Below are positions 35,696 to 47,767 of a stretch of DNA of 64,000 nucleotides, in pieces; within the stretch, counting starts at the first letter, position 1, and each line of letters begins with the position of its first letter. The stretch comes from Plectrocnemia conspersa (taxonomy: Eukaryota > Arthropoda > Insecta > Trichoptera > Polycentropodidae). The stretch is taken from positions 248,001 to 312,000 of the forward strand of contig VTFK01000118.1 in NCBI GenBank assembly GCA_009617715.1, given 5' to 3'. The position numbers and the translations under genes are program-made. Below the pieces are notes generated by a model that made no database searches, was not told the DNA's origin, and saw only the letters and a list, made by a program, of their open reading frames with translations.

Positions 35696-35731
35696 AAGAG
35701 TATCCCAGTTTTGACAAACTGGGATACTCTT
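35696..35731. repeat. Perfect 16-bp hairpin with TGAC loop
   Basis: AAGAGTATCCCAGTTT (35696-35711), loop TGAC, then the exact inverse AAACTGGGATACTCTT (35716-35731). Pairing stops abruptly on both outer sides. Too short for a typical pre-miRNA stem. It could be an inverted microduplication, or a terminator-like or protein-binding palindrome. Confidence 0.85.
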
Positions 35732-36899
35732 CGTATAAAGTCTTCTAGAAATCATTAAATGGAGGATCTTTTTATTTTTGTTCTAAATAATTAATTATAT
35801 CAAGTAGGTTTCAAAATTATTTACACTTTAGCCTGCTGACTTCGCATGTCAGGTAAAATTAATTCCGAACTCAGAAATTTTCCTCACTAGTTTTCGAAAA
35901 ATATTGCACAAGAGTTGTTTTATTAGGTATGTAAATGTTCCAAGAATTCTTTAGAAAATTCTTTATCTACTTAAAAAATTTAATTCAATTAAATAATCAT
36001 GTAGAACGAGAGAAAAATTTTCGTTTTACTGTGGAAATCAAAAATTGTATATTTTCGCAAAAATGCAATTTTATCTGTTGTATTAAAAAATTGCAATACT
36101 CTTTCTTTGCACTTTGTAAAAAAATCTGCAAGATAAGCGAAATTTATCAACCACATATAATTTGTTAAAAAATAAATTTTGTGCCTTAAAGAAGATCATT
36201 AAATCGCGTCGAAGTCTCTTAATAGATATCTCACTTTAGTAAGTAATAAAAGTACGTTATGTTCACTACCCATTTCATCCCACAAAATTTTAAATACTGT
36301 GGAATGAAGTGGTCGATATTTTACATGGTTTTTCTGCTCCGTCAATAACATTTTTTAAATTTGTAGATTATTTAAAAAGACCAGAGAATTATATTCCACT
36401 TTATTTTACGAATATTTCAAATGGTGTGCAAGTTTTTAATGACAATAGCAGATTCCAAAATACTGTCATTTTATAGCATTTTAAATTCTAAGAAATCTCA
36501 TTACTTGCTTCTTTTAATTCTTAGTGTTTAATTTGTTGTACAAAATCCAATTATAAATCTTATTAAGATATTGTTTTGAGATATAATAAATCATCGCTAG
36601 GTTTTTATCAGCAAAAATTAAATTTCAACATCACCGATTCCCATTTTCATAAGCATTGTGCTTGATTAAAGTCAGTGTAAACTGAATCAAATTGTTTACA
36701 ATTAATAACCTAAGTTTTTCCCTAAAATTACACGACTATTTTGCATATATTTGTAGCAATTTAAATTATCACTTTTTATTTATGGATTTTTAAATGTAAA
36801 AAGCTTGAAATAATATTATTTTTTGGACACTTAGTGATTCGATTATAATATTATTTTCAATCTCATTTCATTACCATGTTAGGCACTTGTATTTATTGG

Positions 36900-37400
36900 G
36901 GTTTATTTTTATTCAACGTGCACATTGTTTGTAAATAAACAAACAATGCAATGGTAGTGGGGTTAATGGGCGGTAGGCGGATCTCCATCGGCGCCGCCCG
37001 CAATATCATGGCGGCTGACCTACTCAAGTCGAATTAAACAAATAACACATTAGAAAGTAATTTTAAACCAATGAAGCGCTCAATCCAGTAGCTCCTACTA
37101 TGTATTCACTCAGCGCTATAATAACGGTAATAAAAATAGACTAATTTACATAAAGGCGCGCATCGTCGGTGTCTCTAATTAAAGGTCTCTTTCACAAAGC
37201 CCTCGGATGCAAAACGAAAGGACGTTTAAATACAATTTGGGTGATTTAATTTTAGGGTCTTAGCGCCAGGGCAGGCGCCAGATACATCATCTAATTCGCC
37301 TAACAACATAATGTGCTCCGATGTCGGTAATTACGATAATGACAAAAAAACGCCAGAGGCTACAGGATAAGATGTAGGGAATTACCAACATTGACGTTAG
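36900..37400. other. Regulatory-like island with a 10-bp hairpin at its edge
   Basis: CATTGTTTGT (36923-36932) is inverted as ACAAACAATG (36939-36948). From 36960 to 37380 the sequence is GC-richer and complex (GGCGCCGCCCGC, GCGCCAGGGCAGGCGCC, GGTAATTACGATAATG), without ORFs. CCTTTGT / ACAATGG-like SOX words and TAATTA cores are present. Likely non-coding regulatory DNA, inferred. Confidence 0.4.
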
Positions 37401-38420
37401 AAGTAAAAAAGTTATTTTACTTGTGAACTAGATGTGAAAAACAGATTCTTACCTTAACCCTCTTGATGCTGAACTGGCATAAATTGGTACCACAAAAATT
37501 ATATTTACATAAATCAAACTGTGAATTTTTTTTATTATGCCTCTATTTGTACAAGTATACAAACAGAAGCATAACAAAAAAAATATTCATATAATATAAT
37601 TCGAATCTTAATAAGCTTTAAATTTGAGTAATTCCAGTTTATATATTAAGATACATATCTCGTATGTTAGATTATCTAAAGTTTGCGAATTGCGCTGAGC
37701 GAATTGTGACCAAATAAAATCAAAGCCCTGTCATCGACAAATTCGGTCGCAATTTCCGCAATCTGCGTTATCATATAAATATAATTCGTTATTTATAGAA
37801 GGTAATGTACTACCATGAGGTAGGTACCTTAGCTTTTAACTATACGATATAAATAAAAGATTTTTCATTTTAAAATCGAGAAGATTTTTTATTTTTAGAA
37901 TGTTTTAATATTAACACTTTTTTATAGTGACTGATAGCTTTTGAAAGTGTTTGTGGCTATTGTGCAAGTCTTTATTATCTATCAGTTTTTAATATTCTGT
38001 TAAACCAAATTATTATTTTTATTTTTATTAAATGAGTCTTGAAAGATTTTTTTTTGTGTTATATTACATAGCGTAAACCTAAGTCGTATTTAAGTTTTAG
38101 TATTTTTTATAATTTGGTTTTGTTATAATTTAAATTTAAAGCCCAAACTTGCACATGTATGTATTAAACAAAGCGCAGTAGTATTTTTAGTGCTGCCTAA
38201 TTTTAATTTTGTGTATGTCAAAGATTGATATTTTTATCTACATTTAAATGGATTTTAATGTCAAAAACCTACCATAAGTTCTTTTCTTATACTTTTTTCC
38301 TCATGGTTCTTAACTCAACTAAGAAACACATTATCTGCTTAGCGAATTCGTTAAAACTTTACCTGGACAATGAAAGGGGTGATTATATTCTCTTCAAGAC
38401 AGAGTTTGTCATTATTTAAT
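37400..38420. other. AT-rich filler
   Basis: No feature recognised; a piggyBac-like TTAACCCTC word at 37454 has no partner end. Confidence 0.45.
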
Positions 38421-38422
38421 TT

Positions 38423-38918
38423 TTGTGTAACCATTTAGATCGTCACTTATATTTGGTAGATGTTAGCTATACGATTTCTGTGGGTGCTACCGTAGGCTTT
38501 ACGAAGCGGGTTCTACTACGGATATCGGACATCGAACCGGACCAGGTGATGCGAAGAGAGAAGCGACAGATTTATGTAGTATGCAATGGTATAAATTTGG
38601 ATCGGCCCTTTCTTTGTAAAAATTCGTTCAAACTCTTGAAGGTTTGACGCCTTGAGCCCCGAAGTGTATTTTCCAGTACTAATGTCTGTAGATATGTCAG
38701 AAAAAAAATCTGAGGAAGTGATTTTTGAATTCCTGCATCTCTATGAGATTTTGTTTTTCGCCCCTTTTGGTGGAACGGCCAATTTCAAAAAGGTAGTTGG
38801 AACAGATTGCCGTTGCCCGCTAGAAAAGATTACTAACGGCCGTTTACAATGGCTGTTCTTTCTCAAAGCGCTTGCGATGAAAACTTTAATTCTTTCTGAT
38901 TCATGGCAGATACTTTGA
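38423..38918 (+). other. Compositionally distinct island, open in two consecutive plus frames
   Basis: Nearly 500 bp GC-richer than its flanks. The plus strand is open at 38423-38647 (74 codons, ending ...FKLLKV) and again at 38652-38918 (88 codons, ending ...SDSWQIL). The minus strand is also partly open. I recognise no domain. It may be a decayed transposon ORF, a retrocopy or a non-coding element; the abrupt compositional edges favour an inserted sequence. Confidence 0.3.
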
Positions 38919-38929
38919 TTAATCTGAAA

Positions 38930-39500
38930 AAACTTGTTCTGTCACCTATGGTTAAATAACATAATATTGTGAATTTGGCTACAAGCTTTTCGACCGTTTT
39001 TAGATTTGCTGATTTAATCCTTACGTGAAGTGGCTTTATTTTTTGATTGACAAATGATTTAATTGGTGAACCTGACTATTAAAAATATCAAGTCAATCGA
39101 CGCAATTTTTGGTTGCGATCCATATGTTAAGAAGCCATGATCTAAGGTGATCAGAGTCTAAGATTACAAGAGACAATCTCATGTTAAATAATGCTATAAG
39201 GCATTCAATATTTTTTTTAAATCCGGTTTCTACGTAAAGTTATCAGTTTTCAAAATAATATATCTAAATTTTACTACGCTTCTTTATGAGATTTTTTACC
39301 GATATAAAATAATACATTTGAGAAAAATTATCATGTCATTTCGCGTTAAATAATGCGCAATTAAAATAAAATATATTGTCAAAATTAGGTAAATTAACTA
39401 TAAATATTTTAAGAAATTCTAAATCTTAGATTTTTAAATAATAAATTTGATTCATAATACGTTTCCAATTGTGATGAAAAAGTAAAATGTAAAGTATTGC
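38930..39500. other. AT-rich filler
   Basis: No feature recognised. Confidence 0.5.
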
Positions 39501-41420
39501 TCATCAGGTGAGGAACACCCATCGTTCTACTGGAAGGTTAAAAAAGTGTCTCGACCTTGAGTTATTACGGTCCAGTCAGTTTTGGCTCGTGACCTCGTAC
39601 GTGTGAATCAGTCTTTACCCAATAATTATCGGTCATTATGGCATATGCTTTTAGCACCGTGGCACAACAGTCCAGCAGCTTCATCTCGCTAAGTGGCTGA
39701 TCAAACAGTCTCCACTTAGAAGAGTCAGCTCGGCTAATAAAGTTGGAGTTGTCGCCGGTAGGCGGCGCTTTGGTGAAACAGCGGGGGCTTATTTACCGCC
39801 TTATTTAGACTACATTACTGAGCTCACACTCGCGTGTATTAAGTGGTTACATTATAATATATAGTATACGCAATTATGACCGCTGTAAATAAAGGCCGGT
39901 ATGTGTAAACTTGCCTTAAGCTTGATTAGTAGTTCCAATTAACGGGAGGAAGCTTACGCGTAGAACTGTCTCTATATATATGTACATATATGTTGCCCTC
40001 ATAATACATGGTGGTTCATCGTTTAATGTTTTTTTATCGATATATGAAAAATTTGTTCCATTAATGGAAAATCCTGATACACAGCTAAGATTTTTTTAGA
40101 ACAGTGTGGCATTTAATGTTATATTCCAGAAAGATGGATTGCTTCGATGTTTTGAGCAGACTTTATAAGAGTAGTTATAACCAATTTGATTTAAATGATC
40201 GTATAGAGTAGAAATACAGACATTTTATATGTACTCGTATATATATAGATTTCCAGGGATATAATATAATATAGTTTTGAAGAACACAAATTATGAATAT
40301 CGCTTTGCTATTATTTCCCAAACATCTACTTCTAAATGTTCGGCCAAGGTAAACACTTTTTTAAAGCATTTCGTCTAATTTCCTCTAATACCAGTGCTTT
40401 TCGCCTTAATGCGTGTCTTTAAGTTTCGGATCGGCGCTAGATTTATGAGTAACACAGTTTAAATAGATGATTACGACTGTCCAACATAATGACGACCCTT
40501 CTTAATGGCCGTGGATCTTCTTAGGTTGGCGCCTGTAAAGAACAAACTGAAGATCTTTGGGCGTTGCCAGGCGGCGCCAAGACCTTCCAGTGTGGCCGTC
40601 ACGAAACGGTCCATTCATTCACGATAATTTTGATTGAAAGCGTAATGATACTGTGGAAGTGCTTTCGAGAGAACAAATCATAGACTCGTCATAAATCATT
40701 TGAACTCTGAAAGCAAGATTAGAGTCTGATCGGCTCTATAGGGATAAAGAAAATACAGTAAAATCTCAATCATAATACGTAATGAAATTTGAAATGATTG
40801 CGTAATGTATCCATTTTATGGTACTTGAACCGATGACCTATCGGTTAAGAATCTCATCCATTACCGTTGTCGGCTTCTAAGAAGTCACTAAATCAACATT
40901 TATCTTATTTCAAAGACGTTTCGCGTTCTAAATGCCGTAATTAAGACGAACACACGCATTCGTTTCACGAGACGCTCGCATCTTCACGCATCGTCAGGAT
41001 GCGACACATAAATCCTCCGCCCTGTCAGCTCAGGCCATTTGGCATCATCGGTGCATCTCGCTTTGAATATGCGCAGAGTACACACAGATAAACGTCCGCG
41101 CCGACAGCTTTGTATGTTGTAATTAATTTTTTGTTTGTCTCTAGTCTCGAGCTTCTCGAAGCAAAAAGCTCTAGAAGCAATCACGTCTCACCTGTCGGCC
41201 GGTGGGCACTTAATTATTGTCAAGTCTCGGTGCTGTCAAACACAAGACACAATAGACGAAACAAGCAATAAAACTGTGTGTCGGTGCGTTCGATATTCAA
41301 TATATAATGACTTGTACTTAATCAGTTTCTGAACGACGAAAAAAAGTTGTTCAATTTCGAGCGACAAGCTCGAATGACTCGAGTTCCGAGAATAGACGCA
41401 GATTGAGCCGCAGATCGCAC
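39500..41420. other. Cluster of regulatory-like non-coding islands
   Basis: Several complex GC-richer patches (39500-39960, 40420-40640, 40840-41420) separated by short AT-rich gaps. Notable words are GTCGCCGGTAGGCGGCGC, TTGGCGCCTGTAAAG and GCGTTGCCAGGCGGCGCC. Opposite-strand frames at 40984-41332 (65-66 codons) have no domains. Enhancer-like role inferred. Confidence 0.35.
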
Positions 41421-42200
41421 CTTGAAAGTGATTTTGCTTTGTAATAGTATTTTTTATGTCTTGTAGAGTACTTGTCGATAAATCAGGGATGCCCTTATCT
41501 TAAGATACGTACAAATTTTTCAACATTATTGATCAAAATATTTTTTTTACCAAGCTAAATTAAATCTTAACAAAATTCAAACAAATATAAATTCATTTGA
41601 ACAAATCAATTCGAAAATGATTGCACTTGTTGTTGCCTTAGTAACAAACAAACAGAAAAATTATAAAACACAAGATCGAGTCAAGGACGACATAGCTCAA
41701 GGGTTTGCGGCGGCTGAGATAAGATCAAAATTACGCCCAAGATGATGACCTCAACATCCGTGGTCGAAACGTCTGCAGACGAGATGCGAGTAAGAAAATG
41801 CGCGATACGAAAGCCCTCACATCTCAAAAAGCTAAGTAATATTGAATAAATCCGTAGAAAACTTAAACAAAAATATAAAACCACACATTAATTTAAAATA
41901 TATACATATTGCTTATATCATCTATAAGATTTATATTTGCATATGATATGTAATGAAATAAAAGTTACTGGTTCATAAATATTTTCTTGTTTATAAATAA
42001 ATAGAATAAAATAGTTTTTTTTTAAATTTAGTTTGAGTTTAAGGATAATACATAACCTTTTACAAATAAATGAATAACAATAAAAATATAAATATCACAC
42101 TTTGAAGTAGATAAGTTAAATTAATCAACGAGGTGAATCTATTATTGTTTAAGTTTTTTTGTCCTAAAACAAGATGTGCTTTGCTATTTTGTATATACGT
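41420..42200. other. AT-rich DNA, small complex patch 41620-41850
   Basis: A 67-codon minus frame (41884-41681) without domain in a GC-richer patch; otherwise nothing. Confidence 0.4.
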
Positions 42201-42209
42201 ATATTTAAT

Positions 42210-42704
42210 GGGAATCCGACAAAGCCGCGCCGGACAATCCCGAGCCGACTAAGCCGCCCCGACATAGCCGCGCAAGACAATCCCGCGCAATACAACTACG
42301 ACATTGCCGCGACGATAAAGCCGCGCCGACATTGCCGCGCAAATCAAAATTATAAAATTGAATAAAATGAAAGAAAATGATTTTTTTTAATTCTAATTAT
42401 TTTGTTTTGTGGACAGCTCTATCACTAGTGATTCGCTTTTTGAACAGTTAGTCATAGATTGGATGATGCTGGACAGTTACAAAATATACCGAAATGAAAA
42501 TAAATCAATTAAATATCATTAAAAAAAGGTTAGGTTGTTTGGTTCTACAGTGAAAGTCGACGCGAGCGGTAGCGAGACGCCTTCGTTTTCCTATATATAT
42601 TTGTAATTATTAATAAATAAATACCATGTTATAAAATGAATTTTGGTTTGACTTTGCGCGGCTATGTCGGCGCGGCTATGACGGCGCGGCTTAGTCGGGG
42701 TGCC
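42210..42704. mobile_element. GC-rich-ended MITE with 9-bp target duplication
   Basis: The element is flanked on both sides by ATATTTAAT (42201-42209 and 42705-42713). Its ends are imperfect inverted repeats (GGGAATCCGACAAAGCCGCG versus the inverse of the right end GGCACCCCGACTAAGCCGCG). Both arms are built of 10-13-bp variants of GCCGCGCCGACATA: about ten units over 42219-42345 at left and about four units over 42657-42697 at right. The interior is AT-rich with no transposase. A 9-bp duplication suggests MULE-like, or 8-bp hAT/P-like if the outer A is shared by chance. Confidence 0.75.
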
Positions 42705-43054
42705 ATATTTAATACGTCCCTTTTTATTGTAATTACCGATACTAGAAATTAGTTGGTTAGTATGTTGCGAATTTTTTTTTATAATATTTATCCGTGTGAT
42801 AATTACAATGCTCTTTCATTATTTCTACAAAATGAGGTGCTATATGTATATTACTTTTAATACTTTATTTTGAATTACTTTTAATTTATCAAATTTAGTA
42901 ATACTCGTGTTACTCTATACCGGGCAAGCACACTTAAAACTGTTTATAAAGAAAAATTATATTTTTGCTTGTTGGCGCACTTTTTTCTTATTAAATATTG
43001 GTCGAAGAGCAGCGATAGCGGATAGCTATTTTGAACGAGCGCATGTCATTTAAA

Positions 43055-43505
43055 TAATATATTGCTGATTCGTGTTCTGTACGATACGCTAGTTCGTAGC
43101 GTCCTAGGATATGGCGCAAAAAAAGATTTTTTTTTTAAAAAAATATATATTCTTACAAAAGGGAGTACAGTTCGTATTCGTGTTTTGTATCCTAGTGCCT
43201 ATTTTCAAGGAGCATTAGATTATAATTTATTTCGTCTACCTAATCAAGCACTTTTCGAAGTTGATAAGCGATTAAACATCGCTTGAGAACGTTCCTCTTC
43301 CACGAGCAATTCAGCTTTTCAACGAATTTGCCAAACAATAATATTTTCAGCGATAGCTATGCGGAACTGGAACAAATATGTGAGATAGTGTTCATCTATT
43401 TTAAGTGTGCACTTTTTTTATATTATTTTTGTTTGTATAATAGTCATCATTGCACATTAGGGAATCTTGTAAAGTCGTTATGGTTAGCTTTGTAATAAAA
43501 AATAA
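43055..43505 (+). pseudogene. C-terminal remnant of Jockey-type LINE
   Basis: LIRVLYDTLVRSVLGYG (about 43063-43113) equals TLRTLYDTLVRSILETS of the copy at 18597. LYPSAYFQGALDYN (about 43189-43230) equals FPSAFILGALGYV. Further down FSDSYAEL... lies in a third frame, and the 3' end GTTATGGTTAGCTTTG then AATAAA resembles the 3' UTR end at 19858. An internal deletion removes the segment between the first two blocks. Defunct. Confidence 0.75.
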
Positions 43506-43601
43506 ATATAAAATGTACATGCTTGAAGTAAAGTAGTTATTTTCATGTTAAAAATTGACGTTAATTACGTCTCCAACGACACCTAAGATTCAGAAATATT
43601 A

Positions 43602-44270
43602 TAGCTGGCCACACACGGGCGGATCTGCCCGCCGGATTTGTCAGAAATGGATGTCCGACGGACAAATCCGCCAGTGTGTGATGTTAAAACTCTCGGACAG
43701 ATCCGTCTGTTGTCTATCCGTTGTCCGTTCTCAAAACGGATGGATCAGACACGGACAAGCAGATCTGAGCAGAGATCACGCTCGCGTAAACGACCGTTTA
43801 CTGTGTTTTTTGTTAAAATTTGTCCCTTAAATAATTTTATGACCCGTGATTTTATTAATTTGCGACAAAGTTGCCGCCAACGTCTAAATTTTTTTTAAAG
43901 TTTTATTACTTTATGACATTTCTATTACATCACTATACAATAGAAAAAATAATATAAATTTAAGATGAGACTCTAGATACGTAAATATTACATACATTAA
44001 TACATAATAAAAAATATAATTTGTATTATACTAAAATTAAAGTTATTATCATTATTGAAAATGTATGAAGAGATCAAGGTATATATTATTATTATTAATA
44101 AATGTCATTTAAATTTAGAATTTACTTTAAGCACTATATAAATTTAACTTTTCTTCTAAAATATCTACCGAGCTCAGTCAGACAGATCCGAGCTATTTTG
44201 CGTCTGTGGCCAAGCCCGGACAAATCCATCAGATGTCCGACGGGCAGATCCGTACGTGTGTGCTTGACTA
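43602..44270 (+). mobile_element. Full GGCCACACAC TIR element, 669 bp
   Basis: The left end TAGCTGGCCACACACGGGCG and the inverse of the right end TAGTCAAGCACACACGTACG open two inverted arms that continue through GGATCTGCCCG and TGTCCGAC / GTCGGACA words. The arms contain several alternations of GGACAAATCCG and GGACAGATCCG. No transposase is visible; the frames at 43555-43898 arise from the low-stop arm. A one-ended copy lies at 21321-21620 in opposite orientation. TA borders both ends, but a longer duplication is not clear. Ends starting near GGCCACACACGGGCGGAT resemble Harbinger-type termini, only suggestively. Confidence 0.7.
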
Positions 44271-45090
44271 TTGATAGTTTTAATAATTTGCTTAAACTAA
44301 CATATGTTAAAGTAAATGCTGAAAGTATTTAATTTTTTTTAAATGCGGTTTTCAAATAAAAAAACTGTATTTTTAATAAGGCCAATTATACTCGTGGGTG
44401 ATTATAGAAAAATGATTTCGTAGCTAGGGAAATATTCCATTTGCTACATAAATTTTGTGAAAGTCTATTATATATTTTTATTGAAATGCTCCTACAAAAT
44501 TCTACCTCATAATCAATAATTCCCATTCCTGAAATTTATTTAAAAAATTTAAGCATATTGAAAATGTAGATGTTTTTTTCTAGAACTTTTTTAATTTATC
44601 AAAATTAAGATTATATTGTATTTATTATGTTTATCTATATAAAGTACTTTTCTGATGATTTTAATGGCATAAGTATGACTCAATTTCACTTTATAATTTT
44701 TTTAAACAAATTTTAGTTAATTATAGGTAATTTGTATTTTTCTTCACATATACTTTTTTAAAAAATCAATATCTATATTCTATACTACTCTAAATAAAAC
44801 ATGGAAATGATAATATCGACTATAACAAAAAAGCTTGAGGAACCATAAAAAAATGTTGTGTAATGTTTCCATATGTTACGATATTTGTGGCAATGTGTTC
44901 CTCAATGCTATAGATTTGATATGAGCTTTTTTCACTCTCATTTTTTTATGTTTTCTTATTTAAACGGCTGCCACGCTCATTACAAAATTATTGCTTGTCC
45001 ACTCTGTATATGAAATAAAATAATTAAAGACGATTTGATGTATGACTTATCGAGAAAGTTGTTTATGATTCATATTTTTTATAATAAAAA
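44271..45090. other. AT-rich filler
   Basis: No feature recognised. Confidence 0.5.
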
Positions 45091-45900
45091 TTGTCACTGA
45101 CAACCCTGTCACCGATGACTAGGCACGGTTGGGTTTATCTGTGGCAGCCGGCGCTGCGAGCTGCTGACATCTCTCATGATCAAAGCGACCGCCGCGACAA
45201 ACTACTGCGTTCACCAAAGATGCTCAATCTGTGAGTCGTTTTACGTGTTTTATTTTCAACTCCAGATTTTCGGAATACTATTTTATTTGACTTTATATAA
45301 ATATATACTCATAAAAGTACTTTTCAAAGCGGTCAATGCAAAATAGTTTACGTTGCTCGTGATTCAAAAGTAAGTGAACTAATTTAATAAGGTATTATCA
45401 ATTCAGCATACATGCAGATATCCATTAAATCGGACACGTTGACAAGTGGCAGGCGTACTTGTGGTATCGCTGAGGCGAAAAACGAAAATCCTCTGTTTAC
45501 ACACACACAGCTGTCTCTGTCTCCGTGTGTCTCTTTTTTTTCTTCTTCTACTCTCTTCCTCCTTGGCTGTCACGTCTGCCTGTCAATCAGCTCGTGTGCC
45601 GAGAGCTCCGTTCATATCAATTGTGACAGTTAATATGAGATTCATCAGCGGTCATTATACTCGGCCGTTTGTTATTCTGCGCTCGCCCTATATCCTCGAG
45701 CGAATATTTGCTCTATTTTCTAAATATTATCTTTTATAAACAGAGATCACAGTCGGAAGCTGTGTCCGATCACCGCCGTTTGTCAGTTGGACAGAAATCA
45801 AAACCGATAATTGGACGCTGTGGTTGTGTTTGCGGTACCAATCCACCAGTGAAACTCCGATCTCGATTAATCAAATAAATGTTTATACAATGCTTTGTTG
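45090..45900. other. GC-richer island with a strong splice-donor-like site
   Basis: From 45090 the sequence is complex. At 45160-45230 a GC-rich stretch with a short ATG-started frame (from 45177) runs into CAATCT/GTGAGTCG at 45226-45238, a near-ideal donor. Downstream at 45505-45560 is a CT-rich tract, with two overlapping frames (73 and 97 codons, 45412-45739) lacking domains. It could be a first exon of a non-coding RNA or the 5' UTR of a distant gene, or simply a non-coding element. Confidence 0.3.
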
Positions 45901-46790
45901 GGTGACGTACTGCGTGATAATTAATTGTTGTAGAATTTTCGGGTTGAATGTAGTGTACTTTGTTGGATATATTAAACCAACATGAAGTTATACATACACT
46001 GAATTTTATCAAATAATAGTAAAAAGCCTATAACAAAAATAATATGATATAAACAAAATATATCTAGGACATAATTGTTTTTTTCACAAACCGTATAATC
46101 AACATCTACTTACCTCAAGTTACGCTTGGAGTATTATGTTTTTTTTTAAAGCGACTGTATTTCATTATTGAAAACACATTTTTATGTATAAAACAAAGCT
46201 TTCTTAGAATTTTATATAAATACACATATTTATTTTAAAAGCTCTCTTTCAAATTAAATAACAATTTATAGCTGAAATCTTAGTGTACTATCTATCGTAG
46301 TCAATACATACAATGTATTTATATAATATATACTATGTATCATATTAAAAATAATAATAATGAAAGTTGTTTCAATGCAAAAAAGGAACGGTGATCTTAA
46401 ATATGATATATCTTAAGGATACAAATTAAATCAGCGTTTAATTTTACATTTAAATCAAGTATTTTTTGATCAAAACTTGCAAATTAGTAAAAAACACTGC
46501 AATTTTTAATTAAATTTACAAATTATGATTTCCAGCTTAAAAGGCATATTATCATAAAAATATACTGATACATATGTATGTATATAAAACTTGTCAATTT
46601 AATAGTTTTAAACTAAATAATATTTCATTAAAGCCTTGTTAAAATTAGGGTGACAATAACATAAATTAAAAACTAATTTTATGACCTATACTTTAAATTC
46701 CGTGTAATCTAGAAATTATGTTAATATACCATTCGTTCAAGATCAAAGATTTGCTATTGAAAACATTTTTTATTCTCATACAAATAAACC
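45900..46790. other. AT-rich filler
   Basis: No feature recognised. Confidence 0.5.
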
Positions 46791-47170
46791 GTTAGGTATA
46801 TTACACGTATAGTAGGCGTCATGTGTGGGCATTTAAATATAGAAAATGATGATGAGAAAGCATTTTGATGATTGGCTGCAGCGTCTTTCAAAATAAATAA
46901 ATGATATGCGGCAGTCAGTCCTTCAAAGGAACAAACGACGATTGTTCTTCGCCGACGATTGAAAGCTCTTTGCCCCTATGCTTTCGGGAGGAAGTGTGCC
47001 CAATTTCTTCTACTTAACACGAATCTTACTTTCTTTATATTTCCGCCGTTGTTGGCACGTTTTCTGAGAAAAAAAATCGCATATGGCACAAGAGATAACA
47101 AATCCGCACGTATCCGATTACAATCGACATATGCCTCTTGTCGCTATCGTGTCAAAACAATAAAATAATA
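46790..47170. other. Regulatory-like non-coding island
   Basis: Complex block (GGCGTCATGTGTGGGCATTT, GATTGGCTGCAGCGTC, CGCCGACGATTGAAAG) with a 69-codon plus frame lacking domains. GATTGGCTG near 46873 is a CCAAT-type word in inverse. Function unknown. Confidence 0.35.
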
Positions 47171-47547
47171 ACTTTGCTGAAGCGGTATGTTATATTTTAA
47201 TATTAAAAATAATTTTTGTATCAATATAAAAACAGAAACGTTTTTGTAAATTAATCTAATTAAAAATAATGAGTGTCCGAATTCTTGAATTTCATTTTTA
47301 GATACTCAAAAAAATCGTTTATTTATTGTATATATTTTTTGCAACACGACAGGGGTTAGTCAATGTGTTACAACGGAGTAAATACAACCAAAAACTACTA
47401 AGTAACTAGTGAGACAATAAACTGAAATAAAAGTTTGTAAATCAGCTACAAATATCTAAATAAATATAACTATTATAAATTTCAATCAATTCATGACTTT
47501 CCTAGATTATTTTTATTTATGCAACACAATATTTATATATAATATTA

Positions 47548-47750
47548 GGAGAATCTAGAAAAACCTAGTTTGTAATAATTGATCAAAATTATAATTATAT
47601 AAAAATATATCTTCCAAGCACGTTAGTAGTGGAAAAACATAATGGTTCATATAAGATTCGAACCCTGATCTTACAGATATTATTTTTTTCTTTCTCACAA
47701 TGTTTTACTAAAGTAACGCTTTAGGGTAATCTATTAGATCACGATGGTCT
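47548..47750 (-). mobile_element. tRNA-derived SINE, copy A
   Basis: Read on the minus strand from 47749 it begins GACCATCGTGATCTAATAGA, like the 5' end of a tRNA with an A-box (TGATCTAATAGATTA). About 70 bp on comes AGATCAGGGTTCGAATCTTA, whose GGTTCGAATCT is a near-perfect RNA polymerase III B-box (plus positions 47654-47664). The unrelated body and tail (to about 47548, TTTTTCTAGATTC) are shared with 51112-51290. Head with A and B boxes plus a repeated body is the layout of a tRNA-derived SINE. The head has drifted and will not fold as a tRNA. Confidence 0.6.
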
Positions 47751-47767
47751 TAAATTAATAAATATAA

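Larger units (their letters stand above)
35150..36900. other. AT-rich DNA with hAT-like end and hairpin
   Basis: Besides the entries at 35452 and 35696, no gene is visible. A 77-codon plus frame at 35935-36168 is Lys/Ile/Phe-rich and typical of AT-rich chance frames. Confidence 0.4.

Noticed and set aside
37454..37475. TTAACCCTCTTGATGC as a piggyBac-type end
   Set aside because: No inverse partner end or second TTAA with matching GGG end could be found nearby.
47654..47750. A functional tRNA gene on the minus strand
   Set aside because: A and B boxes are present but the arms have drifted and spacing is wrong for a cloverleaf; the body is shared with another locus, so SINE fits better.
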